64,000 nucleotides of DNA, taken from the NCBI RefSeq assembly GCF_963580165.1, contig NZ_CAUZLM010000001.1, positions 215,631 to 279,630 on the forward strand, in the 5' to 3' direction. The stretch is from Fructobacillus evanidus (GTDB lineage: Bacteria > Bacillota > Bacilli > Lactobacillales > Lactobacillaceae). Shown piece by piece: positions 33,519 to 42,110 of the stretch. Each line of letters opens with the position of its first letter. Position 1 is the first letter of the stretch. The translations under genes were made by a program, and so were the position numbers. The notes below the pieces were generated by a model, which was not told the DNA's origin, ran no database searches, and saw only the letters and a program-made list of their open reading frames with translations.

Positions 33519-35636
33519 GTGGCAAAGCAAACACACTACGACTCAGATTCAATTAAAATTTTAGAAGGATTGGAGGCAGTCCGAAAACGACCCGGGATGT
33601 ATATCGGATCGACTGATGGACGTGGTCTCCACCATTTGGTTTATGAAATTGTCGACAACGCCGTTGATGAGGCCTTAGGGGACTTCGGAAATGACATTGC
33701 GGTGACAATCGAAGAAAATAATGCCATTACTGTTCGTGATTTCGGTCGTGGTATGCCGGTTGGGATGCACTCTTCCGGAAAACCAACGCCCGAGGTGATT
33801 TTGACGGTTCTCCATGCCGGTGGAAAGTTCGGCCAGGGTGGCTATGCGACCTCTGGAGGATTACACGGTGTTGGATCATCCGTTGTCAACGCCTTATCGG
33901 AACACCTGAAGGTGACAATCGTTCGCGATGGTCATCGTTTTGAAGAAACTTTCGAAAATGGGGGCCATCCAGTTGGCACCCTGATTGATTTAGGTCCAAC
34001 AAAGGACCATACCGGGACAACGGTCACGTTTAAACCGGATGCAAGCATTTTTTCAACCACTGTCTTTAAGTTCGATACTTTGGCTGAACGCCTACGCGAG
34101 TCGGCCTTTTTGATGTCAGGGGTCAAGTTTACCTTGACGGATAAGCGGGTTACGCCCGTTCGTGAAGAGGTTTACCACTACGACCATGGTCTGCAGTCCT
34201 TTGTTCAGTTCTTGAATGAAGAAAAAGAGGGCTTGGGTCCGGTAATGACCTTTGAGGGAACGGCAGATGGCATTTTGGTTGACGTTGCTGCCCAATATAA
34301 CGATGGCTACTCCGAGACGTTGCTATCCTTTGTTAACAACGTCCGGACACAAGACGGTGGCACCCACGAAGTTGGTTTCCGGTCAGCCTGGACCAAGGCC
34401 TTTAATGAGTATGCCCGCCGGGTTAACCTCTTAAAGGAAAAGGATAAGAACCTTGAAGGGTCAGACGTTCGAGAAGGATTGTCGGCCGTGATTTCTTTGC
34501 GTGTTCCAGAAGAAATTCTGCAATTCGAAGGACAGACAAAGGATAAATTAGGAACCACCGAGGCCCGGGCGGCTGTGGATGGGGTTGTTAATGAAACCTT
34601 GTCCCGCTTTTTGCTGGAAAATGGTGACTTTGGTCAAAAGATTGTCCGTAAGGCACTTCGTGCTCGTGAAGCCCGTGAAGCTGCTCGTAAGGCCCGTGAG
34701 GAATCTCGGACTGGTAAGTCGAAGGGCAAGCGTGACCGCTTATTATCTGGTAAGTTGGCGCCAGCCCAGTCGAAGAACGCCGATAAGAACGAATTGTTCC
34801 TCGTCGAGGGTGATTCGGCCGGTGGCTCTGCTAAGCAAGGGCGAGACCGGAAGTTCCAGGCGATTTTGCCGTTGCGTGGTAAGGTCTTAAATACCCAGAA
34901 GGCGAAATTAGCGGACATCCTCAAAAACGAGGAACTTTCGACCTTGATTTACGCCATTGGTGGCGGAGTTGGTCCTGATTTTAATATCAAAAATGCGGCC
35001 TTTGATAAGATCATTATCATGACCGATGCCGATGACGATGGGGCCCACATTCAAACCTTGTTGCTGACTTTCTTTTATAAGTACATGCGGCCATTGATTG
35101 AGGCCGGTCGTGTCTACATTGCTTTACCACCACTTTACCGGGTGAAGTACCGTGGCAAGAAGGAAGATTCTTTTGCGTGGACAAATGATGAATTGGCCAC
35201 GATTACAGCAGCAGCCAAGGTGAAGTACGAATTAACGCGTTTCAAGGGCTTGGGCGAAATGAATGCGCCGCTTCTCTGGGAAACGACGATGGACCCTGAA
35301 TCGCGGACGTTGATCCGGGTTAAAATTGATGACGCCGTTTTGGCCGAAAAGCGGGTAACAACGTTGATGGGTGATAAGGTTGATCCTCGGCGTCAATGGA
35401 TTGAAAATAACGTTCAGTTTACCCTGGAGGAAGACGGTTCCATTTTGGATAACGTTGCTGGTGGTGACGAAGCAAACGCCCAGGTTTTTGAACAGGCGAT
35501 GGCTGGCCACAATGCCGATGATGATGACGACCAAGATGCCCAGGTGATTGTTGCTAAGGGAAAATCAGCTAAGAAACAGGCGGATGACCCAGCAAGAAAA
35601 GTTTCAGACCACGTTGAGAACTTAGACTTGTTTTAA
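33519..35636 (+). CDS. parE: DNA topoisomerase IV subunit B
   Basis: ATPase subunit of topoisomerase IV, which separates daughter chromosomes. GHKL ATPase features are seen at the N-terminus (EIVDNAVDEA, DFGRGMPVGMH, GGLHGVGSSVVNAL). The Toprim domain follows (LFLVEGDSAGGSAKQGRDR, IIMTDADDDGAHI), ending at ENLDLF. The start is taken as the GTG at 33519 (VAKQTHYDSDSIKILEG, matching usual ParE starts) with AGAAGGAAG 6-7 nt upstream, rather than the in-frame ATG at 33498, which has no ribosome site. The product is 705 residues. parC follows after 31 bp. Confidence 0.96.
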   Translation: MAKQTHYDSDSIKILEGLEAVRKRPGMYIGSTDGRGLHHLVYEIVDNAVDEALGDFGNDIAVTIEENNAITVRDFGRGMPVGMHSSGKPTPEVILTVLHAGGKFGQGGYATSGGLHGVGSSVVNALSEHLKVTIVRDGHRFEETFENGGHPVGTLIDLGPTKDHTGTTVTFKPDASIFSTTVFKFDTLAERLRESAFLMSGVKFTLTDKRVTPVREEVYHYDHGLQSFVQFLNEEKEGLGPVMTFEGTADGILVDVAAQYNDGYSETLLSFVNNVRTQDGGTHEVGFRSAWTKAFNEYARRVNLLKEKDKNLEGSDVREGLSAVISLRVPEEILQFEGQTKDKLGTTEARAAVDGVVNETLSRFLLENGDFGQKIVRKALRAREAREAARKAREESRTGKSKGKRDRLLSGKLAPAQSKNADKNELFLVEGDSAGGSAKQGRDRKFQAILPLRGKVLNTQKAKLADILKNEELSTLIYAIGGGVGPDFNIKNAAFDKIIIMTDADDDGAHIQTLLLTFFYKYMRPLIEAGRVYIALPPLYRVKYRGKKEDSFAWTNDELATITAAAKVKYELTRFKGLGEMNAPLLWETTMDPESRTLIRVKIDDAVLAEKRVTTLMGDKVDPRRQWIENNVQFTLEEDGSILDNVAGGDEANAQVFEQAMAGHNADDDDDQDAQVIVAKGKSAKKQADDPARKVSDHVENLDLF

Positions 35637-35667
35637 TAATTAATTTAGAAAGGTGGGGATTGTCAGT

Positions 35668-38100
35668 ATGGCAGACCGCATTACTGAGCTTTCATTGGAA
35701 GCTGTGATGGGTGAGCGCTTTGGCCGGTATTCAAAATATATCATTCAAGAACGTGCCCTTCCGGATATCCGTGATGGTCTCAAGCCGGTTCAGCGGCGAA
35801 TTTTGTACGCCATGGACCAGGATTCAAATACCTATGACCACCCATATCGTAAGTCGGCTAAATCAGTCGGAAACGTGATGGGAAACTTCCACCCCCACGG
35901 GGATTCCTCAATCTATGAGGCCATGGTTCGCTTGTCCCAGGATTGGAAGGTCCGCGAACCATTAATTGATATGAACGGGAACAACGGGTCAATTGATAAC
36001 GACCCAGCCGCTGCGATGCGGTATACCGAATCACGGTTGACAAAGTTATCCGGGGAAATTCTGAAGGACTTAGCCCAGGATACGGTTGAAATGGTCTTAA
36101 ATTTCGATGATACGACCTACGAACCAACGGTGCTCCCATCTCGAGTACCAAACCTCTTTGTTAACGGGGCAACCGGGATTTCAGCTGGTTATGCCACTGA
36201 TATTCCACCCCATAACTTAAAGGAAATTAACCAAGCGTTGGTTTACCTGCTTGACCATCCCGATGCACCGTTGTCAGCCTTGATGAAGTACATCAAGGGA
36301 CCTGATTTCCCAACGGGTGGCATTATCCAGGGAATCGATGGCATTAAGCAGGCCTACAAGACCGGTCGAGGCCGGGTTGTTGTCCGTGCGAAAACGACGG
36401 TTTCTGATCTGAAGGGCGGCAAGAAAAAGATTGAAGTGACGGAGTTGCCATACGAAGTCGTCAAATCGAACTTGGTTGCTAAAATTGATGCGATTCGGGC
36501 GAACAAAGAAGTCGCCGGCATGATTGAAGTTCGTGATGAATCCGACCGTGAGGGGATGTCAATTGTCATCGAGTTGGCCAAGGATGCCTCGGCCGATGGG
36601 ATTTTGACTTATCTCTTTAAGAAAACAGACTTACAGATTTCGTATAACTTCAACATGGTTGCCATTCACGACCAGCGCCCCGTCTTGGTGACTTTGAAGG
36701 ATGGCTTGACTGCCTTTTTGGACTTCCGTAAGGAAGTTGTTCGCAAGCGGTCAGCTTATGACTTGAAAAAGGCGAAAGCCCGCCAACACATCGTTGAGGG
36801 GCTGATTCGGATGTTGTCCATCCTTGATGAAGTCGTGGCAACAATTCGTTCTTCAAAGAACCGCAAGGATGCAACGGAAAACTTGGTGAAGGAATATCAA
36901 TTCACCAAGGAACAGGCCGAAGCCATCGTGGCTTTGCAGCTGTACCGGTTGACCAATACCGACGTGACGCAGTTGGAAGAGGAGCACAAGGCATTGGCTG
37001 AAAAGATTGCCATGCTCGAGAAAATCCTGAATGAAGAGGAAGCCCTTCATGATGTGATTCGGACTGAATTGAAGGCCATCACGAAGGAATATGCGAGTCC
37101 ACGCTTGACGGAAATCGAAGAAGAAATCCAATCGTTGGTCATCGACACGGCAGTGACGGTACCAGACGAAGATGTCCGCATCTTGGTTTCAAAGAATGGT
37201 TACGCCAAGCGGTCATCATTGCGCTCTTACAAGGCCTCTGCTGCCGAGAACGGCTTAGCCGAGGATGATGCGGTTATCTTGAACCAAACGGCGAACACGA
37301 CTCAGCACTTGCTGATGTTTACGAATTTTGGGAACCTGATTTACCGGCCAATTTATGAGTTGGCGGAGTATAGGTGGAAGGAACCAGGGGAGCACTTCTC
37401 GCAGGCGCTTTCGAACTGGGATAGCCAGGAAAGTATTATCCAGGCCTATGTGGTTGCCGAAACCGATAGCAACCAGGCCTTCTTGCTGGCTTCTAATGAT
37501 GGCTTTATCAAGCAAAGTTTGCTGAAAGACATTGTGCCTAAGTCCTACAAGAAGAAATCAGCGATTGTGATGAAGCTCAAGACAGAAGACTCACGGGTTG
37601 TCACAGCAACGCTGGTAGCCAAGCAGGAGGAAGTCTTGGTTTTGGCCAAGACTGGCCTAGCCCTGCGCTTTGAACTGGCCGATGTGCCAGTTGTTGGTGC
37701 GCGGACCGCCGGCGTCAAGGCGATTAAGCTGACCGAGGGCGATACCGTGGTTGCGGCATTAGCCTTAGCGCCACAAGATAAGTTCCTGGCCTTGGTGACT
37801 AATCAGGGAACCTTTAAGTACAGCTTGCTGGACGATATTACGCTTGGCCACCGAGCTAATAAGGGCTTGCAGGTTCTTAGCCCACGGAAGACTGTTTCCT
37901 ATGAGATTGCTGCCGCAACAGTCGTTAGCCCGGACCAGAGCGCTTTAAGGATTGAAACGGACCGCTTAAAGGACTTTGACATCCAATTGGCCGATCATTC
38001 ATTAGCGAGCCGGACCAGCAACGGTCAGGCGCTATTGGATGTGAAGAGCGATGGGCAAGCAACGGCTATTTTCCCTTTGAATTTAACGGAAAATGACTAG
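35668..38100 (+). CDS. parC: DNA topoisomerase IV subunit A
   Basis: Catalytic breakage-reunion subunit. The quinolone-resistance region reads HPHGDSSIYEAMVRLSQDW with wild-type-like Ser and Glu. The active tyrosine is in AAMRYTESRLT. The C-terminal beta-pinwheel repeats run from about residue 500 onward. The ATG at 35668 follows GAAAGGTGGGG; an in-frame GTG at 35653 overlaps that site. The product is 810 residues, usual for lactic acid bacterial ParC. Confidence 0.96.
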   Translation: MADRITELSLEAVMGERFGRYSKYIIQERALPDIRDGLKPVQRRILYAMDQDSNTYDHPYRKSAKSVGNVMGNFHPHGDSSIYEAMVRLSQDWKVREPLIDMNGNNGSIDNDPAAAMRYTESRLTKLSGEILKDLAQDTVEMVLNFDDTTYEPTVLPSRVPNLFVNGATGISAGYATDIPPHNLKEINQALVYLLDHPDAPLSALMKYIKGPDFPTGGIIQGIDGIKQAYKTGRGRVVVRAKTTVSDLKGGKKKIEVTELPYEVVKSNLVAKIDAIRANKEVAGMIEVRDESDREGMSIVIELAKDASADGILTYLFKKTDLQISYNFNMVAIHDQRPVLVTLKDGLTAFLDFRKEVVRKRSAYDLKKAKARQHIVEGLIRMLSILDEVVATIRSSKNRKDATENLVKEYQFTKEQAEAIVALQLYRLTNTDVTQLEEEHKALAEKIAMLEKILNEEEALHDVIRTELKAITKEYASPRLTEIEEEIQSLVIDTAVTVPDEDVRILVSKNGYAKRSSLRSYKASAAENGLAEDDAVILNQTANTTQHLLMFTNFGNLIYRPIYELAEYRWKEPGEHFSQALSNWDSQESIIQAYVVAETDSNQAFLLASNDGFIKQSLLKDIVPKSYKKKSAIVMKLKTEDSRVVTATLVAKQEEVLVLAKTGLALRFELADVPVVGARTAGVKAIKLTEGDTVVAALALAPQDKFLALVTNQGTFKYSLLDDITLGHRANKGLQVLSPRKTVSYEIAAATVVSPDQSALRIETDRLKDFDIQLADHSLASRTSNGQALLDVKSDGQATAIFPLNLTEND

Positions 38101-38141
38101 GCAAAGTAGACCCATTCGGGTTACAATCTAAGTATTGACAG

Positions 38142-38158
38142 TTGCCAAAAAATTGGCA
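38142..38158 (+). other. Small hairpin before the pyrophosphatase ribosome site
   Basis: TTGCCAA-AAAA-TTGGCA lies directly before AGAGGAG of ppaC. A TACAAT at about 38122 may be its -10. An effect on translation is possible. Confidence 0.35.
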
Positions 38159-38176
38159 CTAGAGGAGTGAAAAGAC

Positions 38177-39082
38177 ATGGCAAAGATTCAAGTTTTTGGA
38201 CACAAGAACCCAGATACTGACACCGTTGCTTCTGCAATGGGTGCCGCTGATTTGTTGGCACAGCAAGGTTTGGAAACCCAAGCCGTTGCGCAAGGAAAGC
38301 CAAACGCTGAAACGCAATTTGCGTTGGATCACTTTGGCTTGGCTGCCTTGCCAATTATTGACAAGGCCGAAACAGCAGAAGTTGTTTTGGTTGACCACAA
38401 TGAAGCCGCGCAGTCAGTTGATAATTTGGCTGACGTCCAAGTTTATGGCATCTACGATCACCACAAGTTTGCTTTTGAAAACGCAACCCCTTTGTATATC
38501 ACGGCTAAGCCATGGGGTTCTGTTTCAACAATTTTGTACTATGAATATTTGCAAGCTGGTTTGACGATTCCTGCTAAGGTTGCGGGAATGTTGGCTTCTG
38601 GTTTGATTTCAGATACTTTGTTGTTGAAGAGCCCAACGACAACGGATGTTGACCGTAAGGCCTTGCCTGAATTAGCTAAGATTGCTGGTATCGAAGACTT
38701 GGATGGCTATGGTTTGGCCATGTTGAAGGCCGGTACTGATTTGTCAACGCGGACAGATGAAGAATTGTTGGAAGGGGATGCTAAGTCCTTTACCATGGGT
38801 TCACACGAATTCCGCATTGGTCAGGTCAACACAGTTGATATTGATGATGTTTTGGCTCGTAAGGAAGGCTTGGAAAAGGCAATTAAGGCCGCTGGTTATG
38901 AGGACTTCTTGTTTGTGATTACAGACATCTTGAACTCAAACTCAAAGGGTCTTTATATTGGGGATGCCCCAGAAGCTATCGAGGCTGCCTTTGGTGCCAA
39001 GCTTGAAAATGATGTGATTGACTTGCCAGGGGTTGTTTCCCGTAAGAAGCAAGTGGTCCCACCATTGCAAGGTCAATTCTAA
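38177..39082 (+). CDS. ppaC: Manganese-dependent inorganic pyrophosphatase
   Basis: Family II pyrophosphatase of the DHH superfamily, hydrolysing pyrophosphate from biosynthetic reactions. Metal-binding motifs are visible: FGHKNPDTDTVASAM, VLVDHNE, YDHHKFAFE and the later SDTLLLKSPTTT. The C-terminal DHHA2 domain ends with SRKKQVVPPL, the substrate-binding end. It is 301 residues, slightly short of the usual 309. It has its own ribosome site, AGAGGAG. Confidence 0.96.
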   Translation: MAKIQVFGHKNPDTDTVASAMGAADLLAQQGLETQAVAQGKPNAETQFALDHFGLAALPIIDKAETAEVVLVDHNEAAQSVDNLADVQVYGIYDHHKFAFENATPLYITAKPWGSVSTILYYEYLQAGLTIPAKVAGMLASGLISDTLLLKSPTTTDVDRKALPELAKIAGIEDLDGYGLAMLKAGTDLSTRTDEELLEGDAKSFTMGSHEFRIGQVNTVDIDDVLARKEGLEKAIKAAGYEDFLFVITDILNSNSKGLYIGDAPEAIEAAFGAKLENDVIDLPGVVSRKKQVVPPLQGQF

Positions 39083-39117
39083 GCTCAGAATTATTTCGAT
39101 AAATCTGGGAAATGGGC

Positions 39118-39146
39118 TTTACAGCCGTCTAAAATCTATGTATAAT
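39118..39146 (+). promoter_or_regulatory. rpmG-rpsN promoter
   Basis: TTTACA, 17 nt, TATAAT. Transcription would begin near 39153. No obvious Zur operator is seen. Confidence 0.7.
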
Positions 39147-39210
39147 ATTATTTTGTATTGACAAGCAAATAATTTTTATAAAAAAATCTAACATTCGAGG
39201 AGCAGGGAAT

Positions 39211-39360
39211 ATGCGTATTCATGTCGTATTAGGCAATGATGAAACTGGAGAGCGTATTTACTTGACGTCAAAGAACCGTCGTAATACGCCTGACCGTTTG
39301 GAGTTGAAGAAGTACTCACCAAAACTTCGTAAAGTGGTAACATTCAAGGAGATCAAGTAA
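39211..39360 (+). CDS. rpmG: 50S ribosomal protein L33 (cysteine-free form)
   Basis: A 49-residue basic protein (MRIHVVLGNDETGERIY at the start, SKNRRNTPDRLELKKYSP in the middle, TFKEIK at the end). It is a clear L33 but lacks the two CxxC pairs of the zinc-binding type. The ATG follows CGAGGAGCAGGG. Its TAA overlaps the next ATG by one base (TAATG), so rpsN is translationally coupled. Confidence 0.95.
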   Translation: MRIHVVLGNDETGERIYLTSKNRRNTPDRLELKKYSPKLRKVVTFKEIK

Positions 39361-39629
39361 TGGCTAAGAAATCAAAGATTGCAAAGGCAAAGCAACGTGA
39401 AGCTTTGGTAGCAAAGTACGCTGACAAGCGTGCCGCTTTGAAGGCTGCTGGTGATTACATCGGATTGGCAGCTTTGCCAAAGGATTCATCACCTGTTCGT
39501 CTTCACAACCGTGACCAAATTGATGGTCGCCCACACGGTTACATGCGTGAATTTGGTATGTCACGTTTGAACTTCCGTCAATTAGCACACAAGGGCCAGA
39601 TTCCTGGTGTTCGTAAGGCTTCTTGGTAA
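39360..39629 (+). CDS. rpsN: 30S ribosomal protein S14 (zinc-independent form)
   Basis: The 89-residue S14 has the long, cysteine-free form (MAKKSKIAKAKQREALVA at the start, GRPHGYMREFGMSRLNFRQLA, ending GQIPGVRKASW). It lacks the CxxC...CxxC zinc site of the short 61-residue form. Pairing with cysteine-free L33 is usual for the set that many Firmicutes induce under zinc limitation. Whether a zinc form exists elsewhere in this genome cannot be seen here. Confidence 0.96.
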   Translation: MAKKSKIAKAKQREALVAKYADKRAALKAAGDYIGLAALPKDSSPVRLHNRDQIDGRPHGYMREFGMSRLNFRQLAHKGQIPGVRKASW

Positions 39630-39645
39630 GAATTTAATACCTTTT

Positions 39646-39673
39646 AAACCACAGTTTTGCTGTGGTTTTTTTT
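39646..39673 (+). terminator. Intrinsic terminator after rpsN
   Basis: AAACCACAG-TTTTG-CTGTGGTTT followed by a T-run. Confidence 0.88.
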
Positions 39674-39682
39674 GTGCCTGCC

Positions 39683-39711
39683 TTGCTTTTTCTAGTAAAA
39701 TCAGCTATGAT
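39683..39711 (+). promoter_or_regulatory. Promoter of the rimP-nusA-infB operon
   Basis: TTGCTT, 17 nt, TATGAT. Transcription would begin near 39718, giving a leader of about 90 nt. Confidence 0.7.
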
Positions 39712-39740
39712 AAAAGTAAGTTAATTTACATAGAGGTTGT

Positions 39741-39779
39741 AAATGAGCGGGTCAGGGGGATTTGACCGGCTCATTTTTT
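39741..39779 (+). promoter_or_regulatory. Terminator-like leader hairpin before rimP
   Basis: AAATGAGCGGGTCA pairs with TGACCGGCTCATTT (one mismatch) around GGGGGATT and is followed by Ts. It starts only about 25 nt after the likely transcription start and lies between promoter and rimP. It therefore must be read through, which suggests attenuation or NusA-linked feedback. Confidence 0.6.
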
Positions 39780-39806
39780 ATGGCAGAAAACCAAAAAGGA
39801 GTTTGG

Positions 39807-40283
39807 ATGGCACAGGCAAAGAATCAAGCCTTGCTTGAGATTTTAAATCCAATCATTGAAAAACAGGGGCTTTTGCTCTGGGATTTAAACATCAAGAAGG
39901 TTGGTGGACAAAAAACAGTCGAAGTGTTAGTTGATTTACCAGACCACCAAAACATTTCCATGGCGCAGATTACTGAGTTTACTCAGTTGGTCAATGAAGC
40001 CTTGGATGATGCAGCAGTTGATCCGGTTCCGGGTGAGTATATGTTAGACATTGCTTCTCCCGGGATGGACCGCAGCCTGGCTGAACCTTGGCACTTTGCC
40101 TGGGCGAAGGAAGGCGATTTGGCGGTGACCGTTGCTTTATTTGCGGCCAAGGATGGTCAAAAGCAGTGGACCGGTCAAATCACTGATTTGAATGAAGATG
40201 GTTTGTCACTGCAAAGTGATCAAGAAAAGTTAGATGTTACCTTTGATGAAATTGCCAAAGCCATTGTGGCCGTTCAATTTTAA
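39807..40283 (+). CDS. rimP: Ribosome maturation factor RimP
   Basis: Assists 30S subunit maturation. The N-terminal alpha/beta domain begins AKNQALLEILNPIIEKQGL and contains DLNIKKVGGQKTVEVLVD. The central VPGEYMLDIASPGMDRSL is the family's most conserved block, followed by the C-terminal SH3-like domain. AAAAAGGAG places the start at the ATG at 39807 (158 residues); upstream in-frame starts overlap the leader hairpin. It is first in the rimP-nusA-ylxR-ylxQ-infB-rbfA operon. Confidence 0.95.
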   Translation: MAQAKNQALLEILNPIIEKQGLLLWDLNIKKVGGQKTVEVLVDLPDHQNISMAQITEFTQLVNEALDDAAVDPVPGEYMLDIASPGMDRSLAEPWHFAWAKEGDLAVTVALFAAKDGQKQWTGQITDLNEDGLSLQSDQEKLDVTFDEIAKAIVAVQF

Positions 40284-40307
40284 ATTAATTGAAAGTGGAG
40301 AAAGCAA

Positions 40308-41480
40308 ATGAGTAAAGAATTAGTACAAGCCTTGGATGCCTTAGAGCAAGAACGTGGAATCGACCGCGAAGTTGTTGTAGAAGCTCTGGAAAATGCTTTG
40401 AAGGCCGCTTATAAGAAGCAGTACAACGCGGCTCAAAATGTTGAAGCAACTTTTGATGACAAGAAGGGCCAAATGACTATTAAGCAGGTCAAGTTGGTTG
40501 TCTTGGATGAGGACTTGGTCGACCCCGATACTGAAATCCCTTTGACGGAAGCTTTGGAAATTAACAAGGCTTACGAACCAGGTGATGAAATTCGTTTCGA
40601 TGTCACACCAAAGGACTTCGGTCGAATGGCTGCCCAGGCTGCTAAGCAGGTGATCGTGCAGAAGATGCGCGAAGCAACCCGTCAAGCAATTTATGACAAG
40701 TATCAAGATTATCAAGATGAAATTATCACTGGTGAGGTTGAACGTCAAGACAGCCGCTTCTTGTATGTGATGTTGCCAGGTAAGCAGGAAGCCGTGATGA
40801 CACAGGGCGACCAAATGCCAAATGAAACCTACCGTATGCGCGATCGCATCAAGGTTTTGGTGAACAAGGTTGACAATTCCTTGAAGGGACCACAAATCTT
40901 TGTTTCACGGACGGCTCCTGATTTGGTTAAGCGTTTGTTTGAACAAGAAGTGCCAGAAGTTTATGATGGTACAGTGGAAATTGTTTCCATTGCCCGTGAA
41001 GCTGGTGACCGGTCAAAGATTGCGGTTTACACGCACGATGCTGATTTGGACCCCGTTGGTGCTTTAGTTGGACAACGTGGTGCCCGTGTTCAAGCCGTTG
41101 TCACGGAATTGGGTGGCGAGCATATGGATATCGTGGAATGGGTGGAAGATGAAGCCCAATACATCGCCAATGCATTGAACCCAGCCGAAGTCACGGATGT
41201 GATTTTTGATGCCAATAATGAGCAATCAGTTACTGTGATTGTACCGGACGACCAATTGTCATTGGCAATTGGTAAGAAGGGGCAAAACGCCCGTTTGGCG
41301 GCCCGCTTGACTGGCTTTAAGATTGATATCAAGGCCGAAAGTGAAGCCCACGACTTAGCTGTTGAAAGGGCAGAAGCAAACGAAACGGCTGATGGTGGTG
41401 ACCAGTCAGTGGTTGAGGAAACTCAGGCACCCGTTGAACCAGCAGATGACAACCAAGCAGCAACAGACCAAGAAGACTAA
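40308..41480 (+). CDS. nusA: Transcription elongation/termination factor NusA
   Basis: Binds RNA polymerase and modulates pausing and termination. The N-terminal polymerase-binding domain (ALDALEQERGIDREVVVEALE), the S1 domain (about 135-200), and the two KH domains (VGALVGQRGARVQAVVTELGGE, LAIGKKGQNARLAARLTGFKIDI) are visible. An acidic Glu/Asp-rich tail ends the 390-residue protein, as in most Gram-positive NusA proteins. GTGGAG precedes the ATG. Confidence 0.97.
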   Translation: MSKELVQALDALEQERGIDREVVVEALENALKAAYKKQYNAAQNVEATFDDKKGQMTIKQVKLVVLDEDLVDPDTEIPLTEALEINKAYEPGDEIRFDVTPKDFGRMAAQAAKQVIVQKMREATRQAIYDKYQDYQDEIITGEVERQDSRFLYVMLPGKQEAVMTQGDQMPNETYRMRDRIKVLVNKVDNSLKGPQIFVSRTAPDLVKRLFEQEVPEVYDGTVEIVSIAREAGDRSKIAVYTHDADLDPVGALVGQRGARVQAVVTELGGEHMDIVEWVEDEAQYIANALNPAEVTDVIFDANNEQSVTVIVPDDQLSLAIGKKGQNARLAARLTGFKIDIKAESEAHDLAVERAEANETADGGDQSVVEETQAPVEPADDNQAATDQED

Positions 41481-41500
41481 GTATTAGAGGAGGTTCTTTC

Positions 41501-41800
41501 ATGAAAACACGGAAGGTTCCCTTAAGAAAAGATATCGTGACTGGCGAAATGTTTGCCAAAAAGGACCTGGTCCGGGTCGTTAAAAATAAGGAAGGGGAGG
41601 TCTTCTTAGATCCCTCTGGTAAACAAAATGGCCGTGGTGCCTATATTTCCTTAAACCGTGAGGTTGCCAAGGAAGCAAAGGAAAAGCGCGTCTTTGAAAA
41701 GGCCTTTTCAATGCCAATTGATCCGGCTTTTTATGAAGAACTCTTTGCTTATGTTGACCATCAGCAAGCCCGAAAAGAGTTATTTGAAAATGAAAAGTGA
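41501..41800 (+). CDS. ylxR: YlxR-family nucleic-acid-binding protein
   Basis: A 99-residue basic protein of the YlxR/RnpM family. The signature RKVPLRKD, LVRVVKNKEGEVFLDPSGKQNGRGAYISLN is clear; the Cys often found after the first RK is Val here. In Bacillus the protein binds RNase P RNA, and similar binding is a family-level inference. AGAGGAGG precedes the ATG. It overlaps ylxQ by 11 nt. Confidence 0.92.
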   Translation: MKTRKVPLRKDIVTGEMFAKKDLVRVVKNKEGEVFLDPSGKQNGRGAYISLNREVAKEAKEKRVFEKAFSMPIDPAFYEELFAYVDHQQARKELFENEK

Positions 41801-42110
41801 AGAAGAACAAATCTTACACTTACTCGGTTTGGCGCGCATGTCTAAAGGTCTTGTTTATGGGACCAATGATACGCTAACTGCTATTCAAGGAAAAAAGGCG
41901 AAAGTCGCCTTTTTTCCAAAAGATGGTGGTGCCAGCCAACAAAAGAAATTTCGGGACAAAACCAGCTTTTATCAGGTGACCTTGGTTGAAGATTTCACCA
42001 AGGATGAATTAAGTCAAGCAATTGGCTTAAATCGGTCGATTATGGCTATCACCAATAATGGCTTTGCGAAAAAAATCAAACAATTACTCGAAGAAAAGGA
42101 GCGGAATTAA
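41790..42110 (+). CDS. ylxQ: L7Ae-family RNA-binding protein YlxQ
   Basis: A 106-residue protein of the L7Ae/L30e fold (QILHLLGLARMSKGLVYGTNDTLTAI, AVGLNRSI-like block as AIGLNRSIMAITNNGFAKKI). The start at 41790, inside the end of ylxR, matches the family's length. A longer frame reaches back to 41658 but lies wholly inside ylxR. Its stop overlaps the infB ATG as TAATG. Function is probably ribosome- or RNA-related. Confidence 0.9.
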   Translation: MKSEEEQILHLLGLARMSKGLVYGTNDTLTAIQGKKAKVAFFPKDGGASQQKKFRDKTSFYQVTLVEDFTKDELSQAIGLNRSIMAITNNGFAKKIKQLLEEKERN

